From assembly GCA_002346525.1 (NCBI GenBank), contig DDZY01000215.1, positions 6,932 to 20,869 of the forward strand: DNA of 13,938 bases, given 5' to 3'. The translations under genes and the position numbers were made by a program. Positions 1 to 7,515 of this stretch are shown piece by piece (within the stretch, counting starts at the first letter, position 1; the number at the start of each line of letters is the position of its first letter). The stretch comes from Proteobacteria bacterium UBA2996 (GTDB lineage Bacteria; Pseudomonadota; Gammaproteobacteria; Arenicellales; UBA868). The notes below the pieces were generated by a model, which saw only the letters and a list, made by a program, of their open reading frames with translations, searched no databases and had not been told where the DNA came from.

Positions 1-1110
1 AACTACGGACTGGTCCACAAGAAATGTCCGCATCGACGGGCATCACTCGAATTCGGTCGATGCGAACGGCATGGGATACGCTGTTGTTATCACGGCTGGG
101 TATTTGATGTTGACGGCACCGTGCTTGAGATTCCCGGAGAACCGCAAGGATCTGAACACGTGCGTCACGCAACGGAGCACGTCCATCTGGGTGCCTATCC
201 GGTTCGGGAGTTTAGAGGGCTGTTATTTGCCTACCTTGGCCCACCGGAAGAGATTCCGGCGTTTCCGTTTTATGACACCTACGACATTCCTGATCTGGTG
301 ATGACCCCGTATGCTCTGCCATTTAACTGCAACTGGATCCAGGTCCTCGATGCCATCGTCGATCCGGTTCACACAGCATTTCTCCATGAGTCTCAATTCT
401 CAGATGGATTCGGAAAGCTGGGTGCGATCGAGTTCTATCATCGAGACAAGATACGATTCCTGGGTACGGCCTCCCGAAGGGTCGGCGAGAATGTCTGGGT
501 AAGAGTCAATGAGCTCATCCTGCCTAATTTCACCCAGGCTGGCGCGGCATTTGCGTGCGACGGCACCCAGCTGCGACATTTCGGACGCAGTGCTTTTACC
601 CGCTGGGTCGTGCCTTTGGACGACCGACACACGATGGCTTTTGCCTGGGGCAACTTCGGGGACCGCGCGGACCCGCACGAATTCAATACTCTCGAAGGTA
701 TGCAGCGCATCGAGCAGGGCGAAGTCCTTGATCGAAGCTATGAGGAGCGTCAAATACGGCCGGGAGATGTCGAGGCCGTCGAAGGCATGGGATCCATCGC
801 GGATCAGGAGAAGGAGTTTCTGCTTCCGGGTGACAAGGGGGTCAGCCTGTATAGACGCCAATTGCGTCAGCTCGCACGCAACCTCGAGAAAGGACAAGCG
901 CCGCCCCAGCCCGCGGACCTCGGCATTGAGTTTGTTCCCACCTACGGCAGCGATACCGTCCTGCACCGGCCGGCAACACCGGAATGCGATGATTATCAAC
1001 TCCTGTGCGAAACGGAAGGTCGCGTCATGAAAATCCTTTTTGATTGCGATGAAGGTCCCGCACCTGAGCGGGATCGCAGAATCATTTCCCAGCTCCAGCA
1101 GTTAGGATGA
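1..1110 (+). CDS. Rieske-type aromatic ring-hydroxylating oxygenase, alpha subunit (5' partial)
   Basis: The reading frame is open from the first base, so the true start lies upstream; 369 residues are visible. Residues 9-33 hold the Rieske [2Fe-2S] motif: CPH at 9-11, a 16-residue spacer, then CCYHGW at 28-33, giving the ligand set C9, H11, C28, H31. The catalytic domain shows the mononuclear iron motif DPVHTAFLH at about 121-129, with H124 and H129 as ligands, preceded by a typical NWIQ segment. The stretch VEGMGSIADQEKEFL and the downstream GDKGVSLYRRQL resemble the conserved C-terminal part of phthalate-dioxygenase-type single-component alpha subunits. Such enzymes use electrons from a separate reductase to hydroxylate, demethylate or cleave ethers of aromatic or small methylated substrates in the cytoplasm. 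No reductase or ferredoxin gene is visible here. The stop codon overlaps the next gene's ATG (ATGA, 1107-1110), suggesting translational coupling. The substrate cannot be read from the sequence. Confidence 0.93.
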   Translation, partial: NYGLVHKKCPHRRASLEFGRCERHGIRCCYHGWVFDVDGTVLEIPGEPQGSEHVRHATEHVHLGAYPVREFRGLLFAYLGPPEEIPAFPFYDTYDIPDLVMTPYALPFNCNWIQVLDAIVDPVHTAFLHESQFSDGFGKLGAIEFYHRDKIRFLGTASRRVGENVWVRVNELILPNFTQAGAAFACDGTQLRHFGRSAFTRWVVPLDDRHTMAFAWGNFGDRADPHEFNTLEGMQRIEQGEVLDRSYEERQIRPGDVEAVEGMGSIADQEKEFLLPGDKGVSLYRRQLRQLARNLEKGQAPPQPADLGIEFVPTYGSDTVLHRPATPECDDYQLLCETEGRVMKILFDCDEGPAPERDRRIISQLQQLG

Positions 1111-2129
1111 AATCAATGTATCAGGTTCACATCAAAAACAACCATTACCGACACGACACCTTTCCGAATACGGCAGAGGGTGAGGAAGTTTTCACCATCA
1201 CCCAAGAACGATTTGATACCGCGGCAAAGGCGCACCCCGACGTCTCGGCCGAGATCGAGGTATCGATCGACTGGGACACCGAAAATTTTAATGCTCATAT
1301 GGCCACTGCTGATGCGCTGGTAACGTGGGATCTGCCAACAGAGAATCTCGCCGAAGTCGCGCCGCGCCTAAAGTGGATCCATGTCATTGGAGCGGGCGTC
1401 GAGCATTTGACGCCAATGGATTGGCTGCCCGACGGGGTCACACTGACGAACAATAAAGGGGTGCATGCAGCCAAGGGCGGTGAATTCGGGATCATGAGCA
1501 TCCTGATGCTGCATAACCATATGCCTAAGATCATGACAAACCAGACCCGGGCATGCTATGACTCGTTGTATTCAACTCCCATTGCAGGAAAGACGTTGGT
1601 TCTTATCGGTACAGGCAGCATCGGGCGTGTTGTGGCTCGGCATGCTCAAGGTCTGGGGATACACGTTATTGGAGTCTCGCGACATGGCAACATGCTTCCA
1701 GAACTGGATGAATCCGTTCCGGTCGAAGAGCTTGATCGTGTGCTGCCGCGGGGCGACTTTGTCTTCGTGGTCACTCCCCTCACCCCTGAAACCAAAAATC
1801 TGCTTGATGCACGGCGACTATGTTTACTCAAACCAGGCGCCGGGCTCGTCAACATCGGTCGTGCGGCTGTGGTCGATTACGCGGCCCTAGTCGAAGGCCT
1901 TAACTCCGGCGCCATTAGTGGAGCGGTGCTTGATGTTTTTGACCTTGAGCCCCTACCGTCTCAATCCGCTCTATGGTCTCAACCCAATCTCGTGATTACG
2001 CCCCATATCTCTGCAGACGATGGCAACGCGTATGTCTCCTTAACCCTTGACGTGTTCTTCAATAACATGCGAAGACTCATCCGGGGCGAGGCTCTCGAGA
2101 ATCAGGTAAATACGGCACTGGGCTATTGA
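1107..2129 (+). CDS. D-2-hydroxyacid dehydrogenase (NAD(P)-dependent, glyoxylate/hydroxypyruvate reductase-like)
   Basis: A 340-aa member of the D-isomer-specific 2-hydroxyacid dehydrogenase family, which reversibly reduces 2-oxoacids to D-2-hydroxyacids in the cytosol. The Rossmann glycine motif GTGSIG lies at 168-173. The catalytic triad is complete: R252 in VNIGRAAVVD, E281 in LDVFDLEPLP and H300 in TPHIS. After the second Rossmann strand the sequence is GVSRHG; an Arg there instead of an acidic residue suggests NADP(H) preference, as in GhrA-like enzymes (inference). Length is normal for the family (310-340 aa). Two starts are possible: ATG at 1107, overlapping the oxygenase stop as ATGA, or ATG at 1116, which has AGGA at 1104-1107 at 8 nt spacing. 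The overlap with the Rieske gene suggests that both act on one substrate chain. The specific substrate is unknown. Confidence 0.92.
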   Translation: MKSMYQVHIKNNHYRHDTFPNTAEGEEVFTITQERFDTAAKAHPDVSAEIEVSIDWDTENFNAHMATADALVTWDLPTENLAEVAPRLKWIHVIGAGVEHLTPMDWLPDGVTLTNNKGVHAAKGGEFGIMSILMLHNHMPKIMTNQTRACYDSLYSTPIAGKTLVLIGTGSIGRVVARHAQGLGIHVIGVSRHGNMLPELDESVPVEELDRVLPRGDFVFVVTPLTPETKNLLDARRLCLLKPGAGLVNIGRAAVVDYAALVEGLNSGAISGAVLDVFDLEPLPSQSALWSQPNLVITPHISADDGNAYVSLTLDVFFNNMRRLIRGEALENQVNTALGY

Positions 2130-2134
2130 ATCTG

Positions 2135-2156
2135 TGACTCGATCCGTCTCGAGTTG
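2135..2156 (+). other. Intergenic stem-loop after the hydroxyacid dehydrogenase stop
   Basis: ACTCGA (2137-2142) and TCGAGT (2149-2154) are perfect reverse complements around a 6-nt loop, and two G-U wobble pairs can extend the RNA stem to 2135-2156. It lies 5 nt past the stop at 2129. No U-run follows, so it is not a convincing intrinsic terminator. It could be an mRNA-stabilising or attenuating hairpin, or chance. Confidence 0.35.
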
Positions 2157-2187
2157 AATCGAACCCTCTTTCAATGACGATATTGCA

Positions 2188-2964
2188 TTGATCATCGGTT
2201 TTCTGGGAACAGGCGTCATTACCGAGGCCATAATTTGCGGCCTTTATGACGCAGCACATTATGAGGGGACGATTCTGGTATCGAGACGCTCAGAGGAGCG
2301 CTCGCAGAGGCTGGCCGAGACCTACCCGAACGTTCGCGTCGTTGATCAGAATCAGGAGCTTGCTGAACAATGTGACTGGATCGTGGTCTCCGTATTGCCG
2401 GAACAGGTTTCTGAAGCCCTGTCAGCGTTAAGCATCCGTCAGGATCAAAAGGTGGTCAGCCTGGCAGCTGGGGTCTCTCTTGACAAACTGCGCGTCTCGG
2501 CAGCACCGGCGACTGATGTGGTCAGGGTGATTCCGATGCCGCCGATTGAGCATGGTCTGGGGCCGGTGGCTCTTTGTCCGCCAGACGATGCAACCGAAGC
2601 GCTCTTTCGCAGGATCGGCACCTGTGTTGCAGTGTCAGACGAGAATCAGTTCAACCTTTTTGGGGCGGCCAGCGCGCTAATGGCTGACTTTTATGATCAA
2701 GTCTCTGGGGTGACGCAGTGGATGAACGAAAAAGGGTTGGATCTACCGACAGCCGCAAGCTACACCACTGCGCTTTATCATGCGCTGGCTGATCTCACCG
2801 TCAGGCAGCCACCGGAGACGCTCCACACGATGAGCGCAGACTGCCAGACGCCGGGCGGCTTGAACGCGCAATTTCTGTCGAGGCGTAACCGTGTCGGCGC
2901 GAAACAGTCTCTGATAGATGGCCTGGAAGATATTCTCAACCATCTTGAGTCCGCTACGGATTAG
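2188..2964 (+). CDS. Divergent pyrroline-5-carboxylate reductase (ProC)-like NADP-dependent oxidoreductase
   Basis: About 258 aa. The N-terminus IIGFLGTGVITEAI is the ProC-type Rossmann motif (GxxGxG at residues 4-9). VSRRSEERS follows at about 31-39, matching the NADP-phosphate-binding loop of this family. KVVSLAAGVSLDKL and VVRVIPMPPIEHG match the conserved middle of ProC, where the usual MPNTP has become IPMPP. The C-terminal dimerisation domain aligns in outline (QTPGG), but the canonical SPGGTT and GSGPAY substrate segments are not conserved (QTPGGLNAQ and GAASALMAD here). It is therefore probably not the housekeeping proline-biosynthesis enzyme but a relative reducing another cyclic imine or related substrate (inference). 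The start is the TTG at 2188, because no in-frame ATG precedes the glycine motif; an ATT at 2182 is also possible. No clear Shine-Dalgarno is seen. It lies 58 nt after the dehydrogenase, same strand. Confidence 0.82.
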   Translation: MIIGFLGTGVITEAIICGLYDAAHYEGTILVSRRSEERSQRLAETYPNVRVVDQNQELAEQCDWIVVSVLPEQVSEALSALSIRQDQKVVSLAAGVSLDKLRVSAAPATDVVRVIPMPPIEHGLGPVALCPPDDATEALFRRIGTCVAVSDENQFNLFGAASALMADFYDQVSGVTQWMNEKGLDLPTAASYTTALYHALADLTVRQPPETLHTMSADCQTPGGLNAQFLSRRNRVGAKQSLIDGLEDILNHLESATD

Positions 2965-3060
2965 TAACCATATTCGGATCAGACTCTTTCATAAGCCTTT
3001 TCACCCATTATGGACAACACCCCGAAAACCGAAGGCAATACAACGCGAAAAAAGGGAAAG

Positions 3061-3198
3061 ATGTACTGGAAATTTGCTACCCTCGAGGGTTGGCAGGCGA
3101 ATAAAGATTCCAGCCCGACCGCAGACCCGGAAACGGACGAGACAACCAAAAAAGAGGCAGGCCACTCTTCCGATGGGCCAGATCAATCCGGCCGCTAA
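3061..3198 (+). CDS. Possible small hydrophilic protein (45 aa, or 62 aa from 3010)
   Basis: Not a family I recognise. The reading frame runs from ATG 3010 (62 aa) or ATG 3061 (45 aa) to TAA 3196-3198. The inner start is favoured because AAAGGGAAAG sits directly before ATG 3061, giving a purine-rich Shine-Dalgarno about 5 nt away; the outer start has none. The product starts MYWKFATLEGWQ and continues with a charged, Ser/Thr/Asp/Glu/Lys-rich, probably disordered tail, without membrane segment or signal peptide. It fills most of the 288-nt gap between the ProC-like gene and the thioesterase, on the same strand, and its codons look like those of its neighbours. It may be a real small protein or a chance frame; there is no functional evidence. 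Confidence 0.4.
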   Translation: MYWKFATLEGWQANKDSSPTADPETDETTKKEAGHSSDGPDQSGR

Positions 3199-3252
3199 AC
3201 GCTTGCCTGAAATTGACAGGTTCATTTTCTTATCGCGCCCGGTCCCTGACCC

Positions 3253-3672
3253 ATGAACCCCCAACAAGAATTCAAGGCTCACGGCGACGGGTATCTTTTT
3301 GATCATCTAGGCATGACCTTTGCCTTTGACCCGTCAGGCGTTGCGACGGGTCTCCTTACGCTCGAGAAGCATCATTTTTCATGGAAGGGGCGCATCCACG
3401 CGGGGACCATCTTCGCACTGGCCGACTCCTGCGCAGGATTTGGCTGCATGAGATCCCTGCCCGAAGGGGCAACGGGCTTTGCCACACTTGAAGCGAAAAC
3501 AAACTTTGTCGCGACAACCGAGGGCGGAACCATTAAGGCCGTGGCAACGCCAAAACACCTTGGCAGATCAACACAGATGTGGGATGTGGAAATCACCTCT
3601 GAGAAAGATCAAAAAACCCTCGCCTGGTTCCGATGCACCCAGACCATCCTTTGGCCAAAGCCTACGACATGA
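3253..3672 (+). CDS. PaaI-family hotdog-fold acyl-CoA thioesterase
   Basis: A 139-aa single-hotdog protein of normal length for PaaI-type thioesterases, which hydrolyse (aryl)acyl-CoA esters to acid plus CoA in the cytoplasm, usually as tetramers. The family helix motif reads RIHAGTIFALADSCAGFGC (residues 47-65): H49-A-G corresponds to the conserved HxG turn, and D58 is at the usual catalytic acidic position. The following strands, LEAKTNFVATTEGG and AVATPKHLGRSTQMWDVEI, are the typical core beta-strands with the conserved G-R in the last strands. Its TGA overlaps the esterase's preferred ATG (ATGA, 3669-3672), so the two are probably co-translated. In this setting it may release CoA from an intermediate of the catabolic cluster (inference). 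No strong ribosome-binding site precedes 3253. Confidence 0.88.
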   Translation: MNPQQEFKAHGDGYLFDHLGMTFAFDPSGVATGLLTLEKHHFSWKGRIHAGTIFALADSCAGFGCMRSLPEGATGFATLEAKTNFVATTEGGTIKAVATPKHLGRSTQMWDVEITSEKDQKTLAWFRCTQTILWPKPTT

Positions 3673-4859
3673 GATCCAGCAACACAAATAACTTGTCGCG
3701 AACAAGAGACATTGCCCGGGTGGCGCAGGGATACATCGACGCGGGACACTTCGCCAGTATCGAATGGCTGATAAAACAGCGCGGTGAAGTCGTGGATGCC
3801 GGTTCGGTTCTGTCTGACGAAACGCCTGTGCCCTTGAATGATCGGCCGATTTACCGCATCTATTCGATGACCAAACCCATCATCGCCGCGGCCGCTGTCA
3901 TCCTGATGGAGCGGTTTCGACTGCACCTCTTTACTCCGCTTGGCAGTATTCTTCCCGAATTCCAGGATATGGAGGTACTGAACGCCGATGGCAGTACCGA
4001 AAGTGCCGTACCCATCCTGATCGAGCACCTTTTTACCCACCGCGCCGGATTCAGTTACAACTTTATACCCGATTGTCCGGTCGGCGCCTTGTATCTGTCA
4101 GACGGCCTGGTCAACGATGGCAGTTGCTCGCTGGAAGACTTTGCCAAGCGCGCGTCAGCATTCCCGCTTGCCTTCCAGCCGGGTCAGCGCTGGCACTACA
4201 GCATTGGTCACGACATCCTAGCCCGGGTGTTGGAGGTCGTCTCTGGGCAACCACTGGGTAAATTGCTGCAACACGAAGTATTTGATCCGCTGGGTATGAC
4301 AGATACGCAGTTTTTTGTTCCCGAGAATGAACGTTCCCGTTTGATGCCCATGTACGGCCGTTCCCTCGATGAGATTCTGCAGTCTCCTGATATGCACGCG
4401 ACACTCAGGCCCTTCGATGTGGCAGATGCCTACCCCTGTGATAAGCCTGAGGTTTTCGCCCGGGGAGGACACGGACTTTTCTCGACGACAGAGGATTACG
4501 CCCGATTCGCACAGTTTACGGTTGACGGCAAGACGCCAATGGGTGCGGCGCTCCTTTCCCGAAAAATGGTGGACTTCATGTGGCACAACCGCCTGCGCGA
4601 CGAGCAATTGCCCTACTGGCTCGGCCCTTTTCCGAGTCCCGGCTATGGCTTTAACCTGCTGGGTCGAGTGATGATGGATCCGGGGCAGGCCATTTCTCTG
4701 ACCAGCGAAGCAGAGGGCGGCTGGGGTGGCGCCGCAGCGACTTACTACTGGGCTGACCGACAGGAAGACTTTGTCGGCGTCGTCATGACACAGAATCTCG
4801 GCTCGCTATCGCCGATGCGGACCGACATGATGGCCGCCGCCTATCAGGCGCTCGACTGA
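3669..4859 (+). CDS. Serine hydrolase, class C beta-lactamase fold (family VIII esterase-like)
   Basis: 396 aa from ATG 3669; the frame stays open to an ATG at 3633, but the inner start gives the tidy ATGA overlap with the thioesterase. The nucleophile motif SxxK is SMTK at residues 66-69 (YSMTKP). The second motif is YSI at about 177-179 (HYSIGHDILARV): the Tyr is kept, the Asn of the beta-lactamase YxN is not, as is usual in EstB-type esterases. The third motif (KTG in lactamases) is replaced by WGGAAAT near residue 352, again the EstB-type signature. HGLFSTTEDYARF is a conserved family block. These features point to an esterase or amide/lactone hydrolase rather than an antibiotic-inactivating enzyme. 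No signal peptide is seen, so it is probably cytoplasmic. It is the last gene of the tightly packed plus-strand group. Confidence 0.88.
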   Translation: MRSSNTNNLSRTRDIARVAQGYIDAGHFASIEWLIKQRGEVVDAGSVLSDETPVPLNDRPIYRIYSMTKPIIAAAAVILMERFRLHLFTPLGSILPEFQDMEVLNADGSTESAVPILIEHLFTHRAGFSYNFIPDCPVGALYLSDGLVNDGSCSLEDFAKRASAFPLAFQPGQRWHYSIGHDILARVLEVVSGQPLGKLLQHEVFDPLGMTDTQFFVPENERSRLMPMYGRSLDEILQSPDMHATLRPFDVADAYPCDKPEVFARGGHGLFSTTEDYARFAQFTVDGKTPMGAALLSRKMVDFMWHNRLRDEQLPYWLGPFPSPGYGFNLLGRVMMDPGQAISLTSEAEGGWGGAAATYYWADRQEDFVGVVMTQNLGSLSPMRTDMMAAAYQALD

Positions 4860-4985
4860 CCACCCGCCGGTATCTTACGTATTGCCCATCGCCCGCTGCT
4901 CGCATAAACCCAGGAATCATCCACGCGTCGCCAACAACCCCAAACTCACCATCATAGGTTTATCAAACCCCAGGGCGCATCCATT

Positions 4986-5894
4986 ATGGCTCTTCCGTTT
5001 AGCGGCAATCCCCTTTTCTGTCCCGATGGCCTTCGAGAGGATGAGATTAAGCTTCATAGACTTAAGATTCGCGAAGACGCCCTCTTTCTCCCCTGCTTCA
5101 AGTTCGACCCTGCCACGACCGAATCTGGTGACCTCTTCTGGATCTCCTGGAAAGTCGTCCACTCAGTCGCCACCGATCCCAATAGAGCCATTTTTTTGGG
5201 ACACGCGCCTGATGGCTCACCTCGGTTCACCATCGACATAGGAAACAGTCTGGAAGCCTGGAACAACTTTACATCGAACCTTTTTCAAAATATCAGGTCA
5301 GTTGCTGCTTACCTTGCAGATAACCGAACCGCGATTGTCGCGCAGGCTCACTCCATATTGAAATGGATAGCTAACCATCTTTTCTGCTCAAGATGTGGAT
5401 CCAATAATGCAGTTTCTTTGGGCGGCTACCGATTGGACTGCACAAACCCCACGTGCGGCGCACTTACCTTTCCTCGTATCGATCCCGTTGTGATTATCAT
5501 GATCACTTCGCGCGACAACAATAAATGCCTCCTCGGTCGAAGTCATGGTTATCCCGACAAGATCATTTCCCCTCTTGCAGGATTTATGGAGCCTGGCGAG
5601 TCTATTGAGGATGCGATAAATCGAGAGATAAGAGAAGAAGTGGGGCTCTCCTGCACGGATATCCGATTCTGGGGCAACCAACCTTGGCCTTTTCCATCAA
5701 ATCTGATGCTGGGCTGTTTCGCAACTGCTGAGCAGGACCGGCTCACTGTCAATGAAGACGAGCTTGCTTTCGCTGATTGGTTTACGCGAAAACAATTGGA
5801 AGAAATTCTTCGTAATCCTGACGGTGACAAGATATTTCCGCAATCGATTTCGATTTCCTATCATATGATGAGGGCTTGGCTAGGCGATGAGTAA
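4986..5894 (+). CDS. nudC: NADH pyrophosphatase / RNA de-NADding Nudix hydrolase NudC
   Basis: 302 aa. The domain order is that of NudC: N-terminal domain (about 1-120), a four-cysteine zinc ribbon (C134, C137, C152, C157) and a Nudix domain. The Nudix box GX5EX7REUXEEXGU is intact at 199-221 (G199, E205, R213, E214, E217, E218, G220). The NADH-specific downstream signature appears as NQPWPFPSN at 231-239, matching the SQPWPFPxS array that distinguishes NudC from other Nudix enzymes. It hydrolyses NAD(H) to NMN(H) and AMP and removes NAD caps from RNA, needing a divalent metal plus structural zinc. ATG 4986 is preceded by AGGG about 12 nt upstream, a weak site. A 126-bp gap separates it from the esterase, so it may have its own promoter. 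It ends facing the convergent amidase gene. Confidence 0.95.
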   Translation: MALPFSGNPLFCPDGLREDEIKLHRLKIREDALFLPCFKFDPATTESGDLFWISWKVVHSVATDPNRAIFLGHAPDGSPRFTIDIGNSLEAWNNFTSNLFQNIRSVAAYLADNRTAIVAQAHSILKWIANHLFCSRCGSNNAVSLGGYRLDCTNPTCGALTFPRIDPVVIIMITSRDNNKCLLGRSHGYPDKIISPLAGFMEPGESIEDAINREIREEVGLSCTDIRFWGNQPWPFPSNLMLGCFATAEQDRLTVNEDELAFADWFTRKQLEEILRNPDGDKIFPQSISISYHMMRAWLGDE

Positions 5895-5983
5895 ACAAGG
5901 ACTGCTGCCACCCTTATTGACCTTTCCCCCGTGGTAGGCATGCGCCGACACGAAGCTTTCGCTTAGTTAGACTCATATTTCTT

Positions 5984-6005
5984 TTCTCTTCCGACTATAA
6001 GAGAA
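5984..6005. terminator. Weak AT-rich hairpin between convergent nudC and amidase 1
   Basis: TTCTCTT (5984-5990) and AAGAGAA (5999-6005) form a perfect 7-bp stem with an 8-nt loop in the 126-bp gap between the two converging gene ends. The stem is A/T-rich and no clean U-run follows on either strand, so terminator function is only possible. I see nothing else convincing in 5895-6020. Confidence 0.25.
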
Positions 6006-6020
6006 GAACGCTTAGTTTGG

Positions 6021-7388
6021 TTAACGTGAAAAAACAGATTCCATTTCTGCAGCAATGTTAAGCATCGTTGCCTCTTCGAACGGTTTCGCTATTAGCTGAA
6101 CTGCTGTTGGCAATCCCGAGGGGCCAACGCCTGTGGGCAAACTGACGGCAGGGAGACCCAGGAAGTTAACGAATCGAGTGAAGATAGAGGCCCTCGCGAA
6201 TTCCTGATTAATCATTTCCGCATCTCTGAATTTATCTTCATGATAAATGGGAGCCTCTTCGTACGAGACAGGAAGGACAAGAACTTCTACATCATCCATC
6301 ACATGACCTGAAAACTCCTGCAGAAGCAATTCACGCTGAGTTTGAGCCTCGAGGTAATCCATCGCCGAAACTTGCATACCCGATCTAAGAGCCGCTACTG
6401 TCTCAGGCGCCACGGTGGAATCTTGCCCCCGCAGAGCCGCTCGGTGATACGTCGCCGCCTCACTTTTTACGACTCTCTGATGATATTCAGTGTAAAGATC
6501 AAGCTTATCGAGTGACTTCGGTATCAGAAGAAGCCCGGACTGCTCAATTGAAGTAAGGGCACGTTCGTAATGAGCAAGAGGCATATGGCTACCGCTCTTA
6601 TCAGAGAGAAATCCAATCCGAGGAGGATTGTCATGATCTTGTTGGGTCCAGATGAAATCACTATCTCTTCGAGAAGTTGGGTCATCAGCATCAAATCCAG
6701 AGATAGCAGCAAGCACAATTCCCAAGTCGTCCACACTCGATGCCAAAGGTCCGATACAGTCCATGCTCCAAGTGCGAGGCACAGCACCAGAACGACCAAC
6801 ACGACCATAAGTCGGCTTCAGGCCGTAAACACCACAAAATGCCGCAGGAATCCGGATTGATCCGCCCGCATCTGATCCAATACTTGCCAGACAGAAGCCT
6901 GCACTGACTGCTGCAGCGCTACCGCTTGAGGAACCTCCAGTGATTCGCCGAGGATCCAAAGGATTTTTACACCGCCCAAACCAGAAGTTTGCACCTGTGC
7001 CGCCCGCCGCAAACTCATCCAGATTGAGCGTTCCCAGAATGATGGCTCCCGATGCCTTCAATTTTCTGATAACCGCAGCTTCTTCATCGCTACACCTTAT
7101 CTCGGCACCACTCCCTGCTGCCGGCACACAGCCAGTCATGGCGAAAATATCCTTTACGGCGATTGGAACGCCATGCATTGGTCCCCGGTCTTTTCCTTGA
7201 CGCAGTTCTTCTTCTAGAGCTTCCGCTTTGTCTTGAGCTTCATCCTCAAAGCTCTTCACCACGATATTCAGCTCAGTGTTTCGTTCATTTATTTTCTTTT
7301 GATAATGTTGAACAGCATCTTTGATCCGCAGTTTTCCCTCCCGAATCTGCATCCCATATTGTCGTATCGTGGATAGATCTTCAATCAT
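6021..7388 (-). CDS. Amidase signature (AS) family amidase, GatA-like, stand-alone
   Basis: 455 aa, a normal AS-family length. The Ser-cisSer-Lys triad is complete: K79 in GVPIAVKDIF, the cis-serine S153 in GGSSSGSAAAV and the nucleophile S177 in GSDAGGSIRIPAAFCG. GVYGLKPTYGRVGRSGAVP and TWSMDCIGPLASSVDDL are standard AS-family blocks shared with GatA. It hydrolyses a carboxamide to acid plus ammonia, probably in the cytosol; no signal peptide is seen. No gatB or gatC lies next to it, so it is more likely a catabolic amidase than the tRNA-Gln amidotransferase subunit. It shares strand with a truncated transporter binding protein and a second amidase upstream, suggesting an amide uptake and hydrolysis locus. 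The ribosome-binding site before ATG 7388 is poor. GC content is lower than in the flanking oxygenase region. Confidence 0.92.
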   Translation of the reverse strand: MIEDLSTIRQYGMQIREGKLRIKDAVQHYQKKINERNTELNIVVKSFEDEAQDKAEALEEELRQGKDRGPMHGVPIAVKDIFAMTGCVPAAGSGAEIRCSDEEAAVIRKLKASGAIILGTLNLDEFAAGGTGANFWFGRCKNPLDPRRITGGSSSGSAAAVSAGFCLASIGSDAGGSIRIPAAFCGVYGLKPTYGRVGRSGAVPRTWSMDCIGPLASSVDDLGIVLAAISGFDADDPTSRRDSDFIWTQQDHDNPPRIGFLSDKSGSHMPLAHYERALTSIEQSGLLLIPKSLDKLDLYTEYHQRVVKSEAATYHRAALRGQDSTVAPETVAALRSGMQVSAMDYLEAQTQRELLLQEFSGHVMDDVEVLVLPVSYEEAPIYHEDKFRDAEMINQEFARASIFTRFVNFLGLPAVSLPTGVGPSGLPTAVQLIAKPFEEATMLNIAAEMESVFSR

Positions 7389-7484
7389 TTATGATCAGTC
7401 CAAACGGCTACCCTGAGGAAACCAAGGCCAGAGTGTCGCTGTATTCCAACTCGCTTCTACTCGGGAACCTAGTATCGCCATTTC

Positions 7485-7501
7485 GTCACAGCACCTGTGA
7501 C
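7485..7501. promoter_or_regulatory. 17-bp inverted repeat upstream of amidase 1
   Basis: GTCACAGcacCTGTGAC has two perfect 7-bp arms with a 3-nt centre. It lies in the 127-nt gap, 14 nt past the binding-protein stop and about 97 nt before the amidase 1 start. It could be an operator for a dimeric regulator acting on amidase 1, or the stem of a terminator for the upstream gene. No U-run follows on the minus strand, so an operator is somewhat favoured. The regulator is unknown. Confidence 0.4.
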
Positions 7502-7515
7502 ACCACGCCCCTGCC

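Noticed and set aside
400..999. 199-aa minus-strand frame opposite the oxygenase
   Set aside because: It is a shadow of the oxygenase coding strand; no family motif, and the plus frame has the Rieske and iron-ligand signatures.
2126..2160. TTGAATC direct repeats flanking the 2135-2156 hairpin
   Set aside because: Only 7 bp long and one copy contains the dehydrogenase stop codon; no transposon-like insert between them.
2174..2191. Leader peptide MTILH whose stop overlaps the TTG start of the ProC-like gene
   Set aside because: No ribosome-binding site and far too short to distinguish from chance.
3213..3218. TTGACA as a -35 element before the thioesterase
   Set aside because: No -10-like hexamer is present at 15-19 bp spacing; the downstream sequence is GC-rich (GCGCCCGG).
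3633..3668. Upstream ATG of the serine hydrolase
   Set aside because: It lies inside the thioesterase gene and adds 12 unremarkable residues; ATG 3669 gives an ATGA overlap like the other junctions in this window.
4860..4985. Possible gene or RNA in the esterase-nudC gap
   Set aside because: Only frames that continue as shadows of nudC are open, and no convincing hairpin or promoter pair was seen.
5960..6017. 9-bp direct repeat CGCTTAGTT (5960-5968 and 6009-6017)
   Set aside because: Short, only two copies, no flanking mobile-element features; likely chance in a convergent gap.
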